IMG/VR virus record: IMGVR_UViG_3300034198_006449
Span: 1-29,464 of that record
Source of the DNA: a virus
DNA length: 29,464 nucleotides
Strand: one strand, 5' to 3'
Below, in pieces: positions 16,047-23,795 of this stretch. A program made the position numbers and the translations under genes. Each line of letters starts with the position of its first letter. Position 1 is the stretch's first letter. The notes under the pieces are model-generated. The model was given only the letters and a program-made list of their open reading frames with translations. It was not told the origin of the DNA and searched no databases.

Positions 16047-17027
16047 TCAGTTCTTGTTCTGACGTGCGCGAATCATAGAAAGGATATCTTGTGCCTTACT
16101 ATCTCCGCTTGTGGACTTCTCTGCTTCTGGAGCCTTAGCAGCTTTTGGTGCTGCCTTCGGCTCTACCTCAAAAGGGGCGTCCTCTTCCTCCGCCGGCGCT
16201 GCTGGAGCAGCCTTACGAGTGTTCGGATCGCCTGTCGCGGCACTCATACCACTTGGGCGATAGTACTGGCTCCACTTCTCAGCATCATATGCCTCGCCAT
16301 CAACAGATGCTTCAAACATCTCCTTGATAACCTTAAGCTCAACATCAGTTGGCTTCTTTGGCAAATAATCATTTAACTTAAACAAGCCATGTGCCTTAAC
16401 AGCATTTGACTCTTCGTCAGTTAAAGCACGTTCACGACGTGACCACTTAGAAGCACCGTAGTCAGCATATCCACCTTTGGATCCTTTGCTAATACGGAAG
16501 TCAACACCATGTACATAATCTGTTGGAAGATCTTCCATCTCCGGATCAAGTAGTGCTGAACGAACAATTTGGAATATCTGAGGACCAATAATAAATCTAC
16601 GAATTGGATTCTCAGGTGTAGTTTCTTCTTTAAGAGGATCTTCAGTAACTAACCCTTGGAAGAGATAAGAACGTTTCTTCCAATACTTACGACCCATGTC
16701 TTCAAGGCTCTTGTCCTTGAACCAGCCACGCACCTCACTTAGAATCGGGCAAGTCTCACCCCACATTTCAACGCAAGGAACTTGAACCTGAACAGGCTTT
16801 GCGTCCCCACTTTTTACACCTTGGAATGGAAGTTTAATCATCGCACGTTCAACCCAGAAAAATGTATTATCGGGATTGCCATCTGGGAGGAATCTAACTA
16901 CTGCTTCCTCGCCTTCCTTAAGGTTCCAGAACGGATAAATTCCGTTATCTCCGCCACCTTGTGAATTGCCTGATGATTTGTTTTCTTGCTCGCGAAGTTT
17001 TGCGCGAATTTCTGCTAATGATGCCAT
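16047..17027 (-). CDS. 32: gp32-like single-stranded DNA-binding protein
   Basis: A 326-residue single-strand DNA-binding protein of the T4 gp32 family (T4: 301). It coats ssDNA at the fork and during recombination, and recruits UvsX, helicase and polymerase. N-terminal B-like helix is basic (AEIRAKLREQ). The core has the family's IYPFWNLKEGEEAVVRFLPD, then VPCVEMWGETCPILSE with two cysteines (85 and 93), the position of the zinc site in T4. Only two of T4's four zinc ligands are evident here, so zinc binding is uncertain. The linker is Ala/Pro/Glu-rich, and a short C-terminal helix AQDILSMIRARQNKN ends it. AGGAGA eight bases before ATG sets the start. Upstream lie a late-promoter-like motif and a hairpin that may control it. 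Confidence 0.93.
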   Translation of the reverse strand: MASLAEIRAKLREQENKSSGNSQGGGDNGIYPFWNLKEGEEAVVRFLPDGNPDNTFFWVERAMIKLPFQGVKSGDAKPVQVQVPCVEMWGETCPILSEVRGWFKDKSLEDMGRKYWKKRSYLFQGLVTEDPLKEETTPENPIRRFIIGPQIFQIVRSALLDPEMEDLPTDYVHGVDFRISKGSKGGYADYGASKWSRRERALTDEESNAVKAHGLFKLNDYLPKKPTDVELKVIKEMFEASVDGEAYDAEKWSQYYRPSGMSAATGDPNTRKAAPAAPAEEEDAPFEVEPKAAPKAAKAPEAEKSTSGDSKAQDILSMIRARQNKN

Positions 17028-17069
17028 TGCCTTTTCTCCTATGTTGTGCCTGGCTTGTGCCTAAAATAA

Positions 17070-17097
17070 AACTGCACTATATTACTATAATGCAGTT
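17070..17097 (-). terminator. Hairpin in the gp32 leader: terminator or translational control element
   Basis: A seven-base AACTGCA/TGCAGTT stem encloses a second four-base TATA/TATA stem with loop GTAA on the minus strand, followed by TTATTTT. It stands between the end of the 756-residue gene and gp32. It may end transcripts arriving from upstream. Alternatively it may be the leader structure that gp32 of T4-type phages uses for autoregulation. Confidence 0.6.
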
Positions 17098-17098
17098 C

Positions 17099-17106
17099 TA
17101 TTTATC
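17099..17106 (-). promoter_or_regulatory. Late-promoter-like GATAAATA upstream of gp32
   Basis: Read on the minus strand this is GATAAATA, the T4-late-type -10 element with one change at the first base. A transcript started about six bases beyond it would begin in the first arm of the 17070-17097 hairpin, so late transcripts would lack the intact stem. Confidence 0.5.
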
Positions 17107-17131
17107 ATGTCAATATCTATTTTGGTATTTT

Positions 17132-19402
17132 TTAACTTACGCCTGCTAACTTACGCATACGCATGATATTTTCATCAAAGCTCTGTTTTAAGTTCTCAAT
17201 AACAGACTGGGCAACTGGAACTGCTCTTTCGCCGAATTTCTTTTCGACGCTTGAAAGGACACCAGTTTCACCTCTTGGAAAATTCCCAGTGTGGCGATCA
17301 TAGAGGCTCTTAACAAAGTCTTCAACTTCGTTTATTGGTTTATCTACTTCTTCTGCCTCTTTTTCATGCGGATCAGACATATCGTCTGCTTCTTCTGGTG
17401 CCTTATTAACCTTAGGCATATCTACGCCTTTAACATCTAATTCACTCATTACATCAGGAGCATGTTGCTGTACCCAAGCCACAATCATTTGACGTGCGTC
17501 GCCAGCAGCATCTTCCTGACTCATTTCTTTAAACTGATTAAACAAGTTGCCGTCATCTATGATGCCGCGCAAGCTCTCAATAGCATTTACACCGTTTGTC
17601 CCAACCGGGAATTCGTCACTCATTAGTTGATTTAATTCTCCAAGTGCCCTCGATTTGACATCCAAGTCTGTGCTTAATATATCACTCTTTTCATGTATAG
17701 TTGCGTCTAATAAATTAGCATATTCATCAACAGGATCAACTCCTGTCGAATGTGAAGGAGCACTAATAGGTGTATCACCTAACATACTTTCGAGTTCTTC
17801 GAATGAAGTGCTTTCCGCTGAGAACATAGGAACATACTTTGCCTTCTTTAACATAGCACTAATCATGCTATTAACTTCTTGACGCTCTTGCTTTGACATT
17901 TCACTGTAAGCATCAGCTACACGAGAAAGTATCAATGAAAGTTTATCATCTTTAACATGCTTTGAAAGATGATCAATAAATAGACCAACTTTTGTTATTG
18001 GGTTTCCACCTTCTACAGAAGCTGTACCCATTCTTGCCTGAAGTAAGCCTAAACGAGCCTGTGCCTTTTCGAGACCATATTGCATTTTTTTATCTTTTGG
18101 ATTATCAGCAACGGCCTTCTCGAAATCCTTAATTTCAGCATGGACTTTGTCCATTGCTTTCTGGATCGATCCCTTATCAAAAGGCTCAATTCTAACTTCA
18201 CCCATTCCTTTGAGTGCCATGTGTAAATCACCAACGTCGTCACCGGCACGACCCATAAATGGAATTTTACCAATTGGTTCAGCCGCAGCATCAGCAGCAG
18301 TTGGTTCATCTGTGCTCTTAACATTAGCAGGTGCTGCCTTTGAAGAAGCAGTCTTCTTTGGTGCTTCTTGCATTTTATTCTTACCAGCAAGCATCTTGCC
18401 AATTTCAGCAATACCGCCTTCTGTAACAGTTTCTTCACCAATTAGATCACTAATGTATGGGAAGAGATCAACTAGTTCCTCATTGAATTGTTGAATTGTG
18501 AATCTATTCTTAAGTGCTTCTAGAGTAGCATCATCTAATTCTGCTCTCTTATATTCTGTAAAGTTTTCTTTAATTGCTTCGTATCCGCTTTGCTTCTGAA
18601 GACGCTCAATAACTTTCTTAAGGCTAATTGTTTTATCTTTAGCAGCAGAAGCAATGTTTGTAAGTTCACTATTTTCTAGGAAGGCATTTCTATGCATTAG
18701 GTTATTAAACTTACGAAGATTATAGACATTTTCACTGAGCCCTACAATGTATTGTCCAAAACTATCATATGGATTACCGCCATTAGCAAGATGTCTCATC
18801 ATTGCTCTAGCACCACTTAAGTGATTGAATGGATAACGGAATCTTTCGCCCTGAGCATTTTCTACATAGATACTATCAATGTTTCTAGTTCTGCTATTAG
18901 CAGTTTCTTCTTGTACCTTTTGAGAATGTCTAATAATTAATCTAGCATTCTCGAGCTTTTGATAGCTCGACTTTGTCGAACCGTATAGGGCTGATTCGTT
19001 CATTTTATCTTCCTCAGTTTTATTAGGGCGTGCCTCTGCGGACATCTGCTCATAATCTCTTTTATCTAAATTCTTTTTAGTAATATCACTCGGGTCAAAA
19101 TTCATTAGTTTTTTCTTAGCAAATAATCTCATATCTTTTAAGAAATCAAACCACTTAGCTTTAACTACCTCATCTTGATTGTTTAAAATATCGTTACTGT
19201 AAAATAATTTTAAAGTATTGTCGTCGACAATTGATATGCTTACAGAAGCAATCTTCTCACCCTGAACGATAAAGTCAAAATCAAAGAATACAGCTTCTTT
19301 TGGATCAACAGTAGTTACACCGTCAACATTTCCCATCTTAACTGAAGGAAAGCGGCTCTTTAATTTCAACAAAAGATCGTTACTGGTTAGTTCTGTAGCC
19401 AT
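17132..19402 (-). CDS. Large protein of unknown function between gp17 and gp32, probable virion-associated
   Basis: A 756-residue protein with no recognised catalytic motif. Residues 1-100 are an alpha/beta segment (AVFFDFDFIVQGEKIASVSI). Residues about 120-325 are helical and conserved-looking (PYDSFGQYIVGLSENVYNLR). Residues 345-376 are a low-complexity Ala/Pro/Lys linker. The remainder is helical and highly charged, ending RMRKLAGVS, a tail form recalled in several marine T4-like proteins. It is placed after the large terminase and preceded by a GATAAATA motif, so it is probably late-expressed and related to head or packaged content. The leader has no Shine-Dalgarno; GATAAATA is seven bases from the ATG. 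It may be cut by the prohead protease. Function unknown. Confidence 0.75.
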   Translation of the reverse strand: MATELTSNDLLLKLKSRFPSVKMGNVDGVTTVDPKEAVFFDFDFIVQGEKIASVSISIVDDNTLKLFYSNDILNNQDEVVKAKWFDFLKDMRLFAKKKLMNFDPSDITKKNLDKRDYEQMSAEARPNKTEEDKMNESALYGSTKSSYQKLENARLIIRHSQKVQEETANSRTRNIDSIYVENAQGERFRYPFNHLSGARAMMRHLANGGNPYDSFGQYIVGLSENVYNLRKFNNLMHRNAFLENSELTNIASAAKDKTISLKKVIERLQKQSGYEAIKENFTEYKRAELDDATLEALKNRFTIQQFNEELVDLFPYISDLIGEETVTEGGIAEIGKMLAGKNKMQEAPKKTASSKAAPANVKSTDEPTAADAAAEPIGKIPFMGRAGDDVGDLHMALKGMGEVRIEPFDKGSIQKAMDKVHAEIKDFEKAVADNPKDKKMQYGLEKAQARLGLLQARMGTASVEGGNPITKVGLFIDHLSKHVKDDKLSLILSRVADAYSEMSKQERQEVNSMISAMLKKAKYVPMFSAESTSFEELESMLGDTPISAPSHSTGVDPVDEYANLLDATIHEKSDILSTDLDVKSRALGELNQLMSDEFPVGTNGVNAIESLRGIIDDGNLFNQFKEMSQEDAAGDARQMIVAWVQQHAPDVMSELDVKGVDMPKVNKAPEEADDMSDPHEKEAEEVDKPINEVEDFVKSLYDRHTGNFPRGETGVLSSVEKKFGERAVPVAQSVIENLKQSFDENIMRMRKLAGVS

Positions 19403-19409
19403 GGTGTAT

Positions 19410-19417
19410 TATTTATC
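19410..19417 (-). promoter_or_regulatory. Late-promoter-like GATAAATA, seven bases before the 756-residue gene
   Basis: Minus-strand GATAAATA followed by ATACACC and the ATG. It overlaps the stop codon of gp17. No Shine-Dalgarno follows, so a start at about the ATG (leaderless) is suggested. Confidence 0.5.
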
Positions 19418-20984
19418 ACAAATAGCTACTGATGAATATCGGCATGGGCAGCTCTTCTTCCTCAAGTCTATCGCTTATGCTTTGATAAATTGTTGGATCC
19501 CAGTCTGCTAATACACTAGACATTCGACATATTAATAAAGTAGCCGATACAAGATCATCATGCTCACCTACTTTAGCTCTAAATCCAATACCAGATGCTA
19601 CATACGTCTTAAGCTCCGATATTAGAGGTTTACTGTATATTGTCATTTTACGAGATTCAATTAAAGATTTAAGTTTCACACCAGCGGTCATCTTTGACTT
19701 GTGCGTAGTATTAAATCCTTTGCGGAACCTTCTAACATGTCCTTTACGTATTGGTTCGCTTAGGAAAAATCCAGGAATATTTTCTTCGCCTATATCCTTA
19801 ATACAAGTTAAACAAGCCTCACCGATGGCATTGTTTTCACAAGACCAATATAGCTGAGGATCACCTTGTGCTTTGATATATGTTGTAATATCCTTTAATA
19901 ATCTAATCTGTTGATTAACTGGAGTAGTATTATGATGCCACTCTCCAATTTGTTCAAAACTAGGTAGTTCAAATATTTGAATAGCGGAGTAATCTCCTCC
20001 CGTTCCTGTAGAAGGATCGAGTGCTACAAGATACGTAGCATTAGGTCTAATCTTACCGTACCATCTAACTTGTCCTAATCTCTCCTTAGGATCTATACCT
20101 TGTAATTCTGCTAGACAAACTGAACTAATAAGTGTTTCATCAAATACTAAGAACTCACACTCATACTCACGACGGAAACGTTCTTCGCCAATTCGTCCAA
20201 GTTCCTCACGCATCCAGTTTTCATCTCTATCTGGATGTTCTGACCAATGCGCTCGATATGGAAAAAATCCATTAACACCTACTTCGCGTTCTTCACCAAA
20301 TTCATCAAACTTATTATTTGCCTCAGTCCAGATAAGAGCAAATGTATCTTCGTCGCTGTTTGGAGTTGAAGTAATAATTGCTCGACCACCAGTTGCTAGT
20401 GTTGGAGATATAGAAGTCCAAAATTCTGTAGCAATGTTAGGAGCAACGAACGCAAACTCATCACAGTATAAGAGTGATATGGACATACCGCGTCCTGTGT
20501 TTGATGTAGTAGTTGCTGAAACAATTCTACTACCATTATCGAACTCTATACTGCCTTTGTTATAAGATACAACACCACAGCGTATATGATCAGGGCAAAG
20601 TTCGTAAGCATATCGAACACGTTGCATGATTTCTTGTGAACCTGTGTACTTATGAGCAGCAATTAGAATTGTTACGTCAGGAACAAACATTGCGTACCAC
20701 AACAAATAACCCGCCGCACAGGTTGTCTTCCCGCTCTGGCGTGGAAGCATGTTAACATTAAAACGATGTCCGTGATAACTTTGTACAAGTCTTGTTTGAT
20801 AATCAAAAGGCTCGAATAAAAGTTTACCTTTAACAGGATGTTGGATATAAAAGAAATGTTCCATAAAGTAGAAAGGACCGTTATCAGGATCCATACATGC
20901 TGACAATTCTTCTACTTGTTTTTCCGTGAAGCGTTCTTTTTTATTCGCCTTTTTGACAAGGACGCCGTCGAGACTTTTACTCAT
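19416..20984 (-). CDS. 17: Large terminase subunit gp17-like
   Basis: A 522-residue DNA-packaging ATPase/nuclease (T4 gp17: 610). It docks on the portal and pumps concatemeric DNA into the prohead, then cuts it. ATPase domain: Walker A LPRQSGKT (80-87), Walker B LLYCDEFAFV (171-180) with catalytic Asp-Glu, and coupling motif ITSTPNS (204-210). RNase-H-fold nuclease: first Asp in LVALDPSTGTGGDYS (Asp323), Glu in CENNAIGEA (about 382-390), last Asp pair GEHDDLVSATLL (476-477). It is shorter than T4 because the extra N- and C-terminal arms are missing. The ATG has no Shine-Dalgarno and sits four bases after a TATAAATA motif. In T4 gene 16 lies directly before gene 17; here two genes separate them. 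Confidence 0.96.
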   Translation of the reverse strand: MSKSLDGVLVKKANKKERFTEKQVEELSACMDPDNGPFYFMEHFFYIQHPVKGKLLFEPFDYQTRLVQSYHGHRFNVNMLPRQSGKTTCAAGYLLWYAMFVPDVTILIAAHKYTGSQEIMQRVRYAYELCPDHIRCGVVSYNKGSIEFDNGSRIVSATTTSNTGRGMSISLLYCDEFAFVAPNIATEFWTSISPTLATGGRAIITSTPNSDEDTFALIWTEANNKFDEFGEEREVGVNGFFPYRAHWSEHPDRDENWMREELGRIGEERFRREYECEFLVFDETLISSVCLAELQGIDPKERLGQVRWYGKIRPNATYLVALDPSTGTGGDYSAIQIFELPSFEQIGEWHHNTTPVNQQIRLLKDITTYIKAQGDPQLYWSCENNAIGEACLTCIKDIGEENIPGFFLSEPIRKGHVRRFRKGFNTTHKSKMTAGVKLKSLIESRKMTIYSKPLISELKTYVASGIGFRAKVGEHDDLVSATLLICRMSSVLADWDPTIYQSISDRLEEEELPMPIFISSYL

Positions 20985-20988
20985 GGAC

Positions 20989-20996
20989 TATTTATA
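20989..20996 (-). promoter_or_regulatory. 17: Late-promoter-like TATAAATA, four bases before gp17
   Basis: A perfect T4-type late -10 element on the minus strand, TATAAATA then GTCC and ATG. The spacing would place the RNA start at about the initiation codon, consistent with the missing Shine-Dalgarno. Confidence 0.6.
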
Positions 20997-21000
20997 GAGC

Positions 21001-21861
21001 TTATTCGCCTAGTTTGAACTTTTCCCACTCGTCTCGAACAACAGTTTCCATAGCCATAGGATTATCACCCTGCTTATAACTATTTGGATACATTGTCTTT
21101 GGCTTGTTTAAGCCGCCAGCGATCTTCTTTGTCATGTAGTTTGTGTCGCTCATCTTTGGATCTGGCTTATTGGCGAAATCTTCATCTTTTTGCTTTAGTG
21201 CTTGATCAATTTCTCTTAGGCGATCATGAATATCCTTGTAAGAACTATTCATAGTCAAAGCCTTTGACTTGTCACCTTCGCCGTGTGCTGATCCCATTGC
21301 TGGATCAAGTAGTGATTCATCTTCCTCTTCATTATAACGATGATCTGGAATATCATCAATAGTGTCAAATGGATTATCGTCTTCTTCATCATCCTCAGGA
21401 TCGCCCTCGCCTAATCCTAGGTCATTTTCAGCATCACTAATAAGTGCTTCTAATTCTTCTTCTGATCCACCCATAGTTGCTCCACCTGGTTGTGATGAAG
21501 TTGAAGGACCACCTGTTGGCTCTTCACTTGGATCAGGCATCATAACGCTCTGACCGATTGCCTCGGGAGCAGTATGTGGTGCCATGTCACCTGGAGGTGC
21601 TGGAGGAACTGCTGGACCATCGCCCTTACCAACAATGTCAATAGCCTTTACCATTGGCATTGGAGGTGGAGCAGATGGTGTTGGCATCATGTCAGGAGTG
21701 ACTGGACGTGGGCTTGAGAGGTTGGTTACCTTCGCCAATACCTCACCTACGTCGCAGGGGGAATCACCACTAACATTGATGCTTACATTGACACTTTCGT
21801 CAATGCGTGCCTTATCGCCAGACTCGTCTACAATTTTTAATAGTTTTTTCATATCACTCAT
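21001..21861 (-). CDS. Acidic Pro-rich protein between terminase subunits, unknown function
   Basis: A 286-residue protein in three parts. Residues 1-50 form a short N-terminal unit with MKKLLKIVDESG, which resembles the N-terminal leader of phage head-targeted proteins. Residues about 50-120 are a Pro/Ala/Met-rich flexible linker, and about 120-190 are a strongly acidic segment (many Glu/Asp, e.g. GDPEDDEEDDNPFDTIDDIP). A helical C-terminal part follows (SYKDIHDRLREIDQALKQ...). The mixed composition suits an internal head or scaffold-associated protein, but this is not proved. It overlaps the upstream gene by ATGA and the next gene starts 16 bases on, so it is co-expressed with both terminase genes. 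Confidence 0.65.
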   Translation of the reverse strand: MSDMKKLLKIVDESGDKARIDESVNVSINVSGDSPCDVGEVLAKVTNLSSPRPVTPDMMPTPSAPPPMPMVKAIDIVGKGDGPAVPPAPPGDMAPHTAPEAIGQSVMMPDPSEEPTGGPSTSSQPGGATMGGSEEELEALISDAENDLGLGEGDPEDDEEDDNPFDTIDDIPDHRYNEEEDESLLDPAMGSAHGEGDKSKALTMNSSYKDIHDRLREIDQALKQKDEDFANKPDPKMSDTNYMTKKIAGGLNKPKTMYPNSYKQGDNPMAMETVVRDEWEKFKLGE

Positions 21862-22424
21862 TTTCTAACACCTTTCGGATCTGGCATAACTTTAGTTGCT
21901 AATAGGCTCTTAGTATTGTCGGCTTTACCGGCATCTGCCATATCAACATTTAATTTCTCATTCTTATAGTTTGTTAAGTCCTTAAATAGACTTAGAATTC
22001 TTTTTTCACCTACTGCTTCTTGTGCTTCTTTTCCATGTGGGTTTTCAAGCTCAGAACCTAACTTTACAATGTAGCCTTCTTCTGCTGGCTCTTGGTATGC
22101 TTCAGTAGGTTCACAGCATCCGCGAACAACAAAGCAACTTGTACTTAGATGTGCTCTTTCTTTAATCATATTAGTAATTTCAGGAGCAGTAACAGGATAG
22201 TTAGCAACTACCTCAAACATATGAACTTCTTTATTTTCTAAATTTGGAAAATCTAATGGTAATTTTTGAACTGGTGTAGTCCCACTTGAACTTACCGTTG
22301 CGTCCCACTTACTAAGAACAGTTTTTAGAGTAGATTCAAATTTTTCAGGTAATTCTCCTGCGACTTTAACTTTAAAAGTCCAATTCTTCTTACTCTCTGC
22401 TAGATATTCATGTAGATTCTTCAT
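21858..22424 (-). CDS. Protein with possible capsid-targeting N-terminus, unknown function
   Basis: A 188-residue protein starting MKNLHEYLAESKKN. The N-terminal pattern M-K-x-x-x-E-(F/Y)-(I/L)-A-E-(S/A) resembles the capsid-targeting sequence of T4 internal-head proteins, which is later cleaved by the prohead protease. The rest contains two FKVKVAGELPEKFESTLKTV-type alpha/beta pieces around residues 17-100 with several cysteines (about 116-122), and a helical charged C-terminus. It lies after gp16 and before the acidic protein, in the packaging block. A GATAAATA motif stands 17 bases before the ATG, with AGGAAA nearer. The targeting claim rests on a short pattern and needs testing. Confidence 0.6.
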   Translation of the reverse strand: MKNLHEYLAESKKNWTFKVKVAGELPEKFESTLKTVLSKWDATVSSSGTTPVQKLPLDFPNLENKEVHMFEVVANYPVTAPEITNMIKERAHLSTSCFVVRGCCEPTEAYQEPAEEGYIVKLGSELENPHGKEAQEAVGEKRILSLFKDLTNYKNEKLNVDMADAGKADNTKSLLATKVMPDPKGVRK

Positions 22425-22440
22425 GGTTATTTCCTATGAA

Positions 22441-22941
22441 TTATTTATCCATTTTTTTAAGTTTCTCAAGAAGACTATTGCGATCAGTAACTACATATCC
22501 AGTTACATCAATTGGAGCACCGCTGCCATCTTCTCCTTGAGCATCCTGATCTAATTTTTGTTTTTTAAGTTGTAAGTCTACAATCTTTAGCTTCTTATCG
22601 AGCTTGGCAATTTTAGCATCTAAAGCATTCTTTAACATGCCGCCTGCTACTTCGAAGATTCTAGCAGAATAGCGCATTTCTACATTCATACCAAGATCCA
22701 TTAGATCTTCATATGCTTTTTCTGCTTTAGCAGCAAGATCGTCTAATTCCTTATCTGCTACATGCCCAAGACCGTCTACTGGGGGGAGTGCTTGAGAGAT
22801 TTTATCAAACTCACGCATAGTGTGTTCAATCTCTTCTTGCTTTGCTACTACAGTAGCTTGGGCTTTTATTTCTTTTTCGACTGCTTTAACTGTTTCCTTA
22901 TGCTCAGGTAGATTTAGCAGTTCTTCTAATTTTTTAGTCAT
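22441..22941 (-). CDS. 16: Small terminase subunit gp16-like
   Basis: A 166-residue protein (T4 gp16: 164). The small subunit forms a ring, recognises viral DNA and regulates gp17 ATPase and nuclease activity. A central helical region ELDDLAAKAEKAYEDLMDLG (about 65-84) then RYSARIFEVAGGMLKNALDA (about 90-109) is the gp16 core of two helices, followed by a Lys-rich coiled-coil (KLDKKLKIVDLQLKKQ). The C-terminal TGYVVTDRNSLLEKLKKM corresponds to the family's final strand-helix. T4 gp16 is adjacent to gp17; here two inserted genes separate them. The start at 22941 is preceded by an A-rich leader with AAGTAAAA. Confidence 0.82.
   Translation of the reverse strand: MTKKLEELLNLPEHKETVKAVEKEIKAQATVVAKQEEIEHTMREFDKISQALPPVDGLGHVADKELDDLAAKAEKAYEDLMDLGMNVEMRYSARIFEVAGGMLKNALDAKIAKLDKKLKIVDLQLKKQKLDQDAQGEDGSGAPIDVTGYVVTDRNSLLEKLKKMDK
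22442..22449 (-). promoter_or_regulatory. Late-promoter-like GATAAATA before the 188-residue gene
   Basis: Minus-strand GATAAATA that includes the final codons of gp16. A spacer of 17 bases with AGGAAA leads to the ATG at 22424. Confidence 0.5.
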
Positions 22942-22948
22942 ATTTTAC

Positions 22949-23389
22949 TTATTTTCTTTTCGAGCCCTGATGGAATAAATCGTTCTCATTTATGATTCGA
23001 AAATATATCCCTCTTTGTTTACACCAAGCCCTTGCTGATTCCCATTTAGCCATATTCTTTACATACTGAAATTGATTTACTTTATTCTTTCCAACTTTTT
23101 CTAATAATTGCTGGTTGCTTGGTTTGATCTCAACAACTTCTACATGTTGCTTACCGTTCTTATCACCATATACAATAAAAAAGTCAGGTACATAGATTGT
23201 TGATTTTCCTGTTGTGGGATCTCGATAAGGTATTTGTACAGCTTCGCTTGCCCATTGTGTGACTGCTGGATTTTCATCACACATTTTCATAAACACAAAT
23301 TCCCAACTTGAACGATATTTTGGTAACTTTGTGCCTACATACTTTTCTGGATTTTTTGGTTCAAATTTTCCTTGAGCAAAACGTCCCAT
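22949..23389 (-). CDS. 4: Head completion protein gp4-like (PD-(D/E)xK fold)
   Basis: A 146-residue protein related to T4 gp4 (also called gp50), which joins tail and head during head completion. The opening MGRFAQGKFEPKNPEKYVGT is the familiar family start. A PD-(D/E)xK/TnsA-like nuclease pattern is visible: Glu30 in SSWEFVF, Asp69 in VPDFF, and E-I-K at 87-89 in VEVVEIKPS. The gene starts directly at the stop of the 132-residue protein. Its position far from a portal gene differs from T4, where gp4 is in another cluster. Confidence 0.85.
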   Translation of the reverse strand: MGRFAQGKFEPKNPEKYVGTKLPKYRSSWEFVFMKMCDENPAVTQWASEAVQIPYRDPTTGKSTIYVPDFFIVYGDKNGKQHVEVVEIKPSNQQLLEKVGKNKVNQFQYVKNMAKWESARAWCKQRGIYFRIINENDLFHQGSKRK

Positions 23390-23787
23390 TAGGGTAATAT
23401 ATTTCTCTTCTCGTATTCAACGTTATTACTATTATCAACTCGATCACCTAGAATACTAATTCTTAATCGATTATAATTTAATACTTCTCTAACGATACGA
23501 CTTAGTTGAAGAGCATTTAAACCTTTTAATGTATCAAGTAATGTAAAAACGTTAATTTGATCAATTTTAGCTTGAGCTAATAATACTGTAGCTATAGATT
23601 GAGATGCTGTAGTACTAAAGCCTCTACTCTCAAAAAATCCCACAGTAGCATCTAAAACTTCAACAGGAATTGATATTCCTGAACTATAATAAGTGCTAAA
23701 AAATTTCTTTGCGATATAAGCACTGTCATTTGTTCGTTGATTTGATTCATTCGGTAATGGTAAGTTTGATATAGGGGTAATAGACAT
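23389..23787 (-). CDS. Small structural protein, T4-like marine phage family
   Basis: A 132-residue helical protein beginning SITPISNLPLPNES. Its core LLAQAKIDQINVFTLLDTLK and an N-terminal ISIPVEVLDATVGFFESRGF resemble a conserved set from marine T4-like phages that follow the tube-like gene. From the position between a tail-tube-like protein and gp4 it is probably a virion neck or tail component, but no direct motif shows this. AAGGATTAAC stands immediately before the ATG at 23787. Its stop overlaps the gp4 start codon. Confidence 0.68.
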   Translation of the reverse strand: MSITPISNLPLPNESNQRTNDSAYIAKKFFSTYYSSGISIPVEVLDATVGFFESRGFSTTASQSIATVLLAQAKIDQINVFTLLDTLKGLNALQLSRIVREVLNYNRLRISILGDRVDNSNNVEYEKRNILP

Positions 23788-23795
23788 GTTAATCC

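Noticed and set aside
16089-18494. Open frames opposite the gp32 and 756-residue genes (plus strand)
   Set aside because: They are complementary to strong coding regions, lack ribosome sites, and have low-complexity composition set by the opposite strand.
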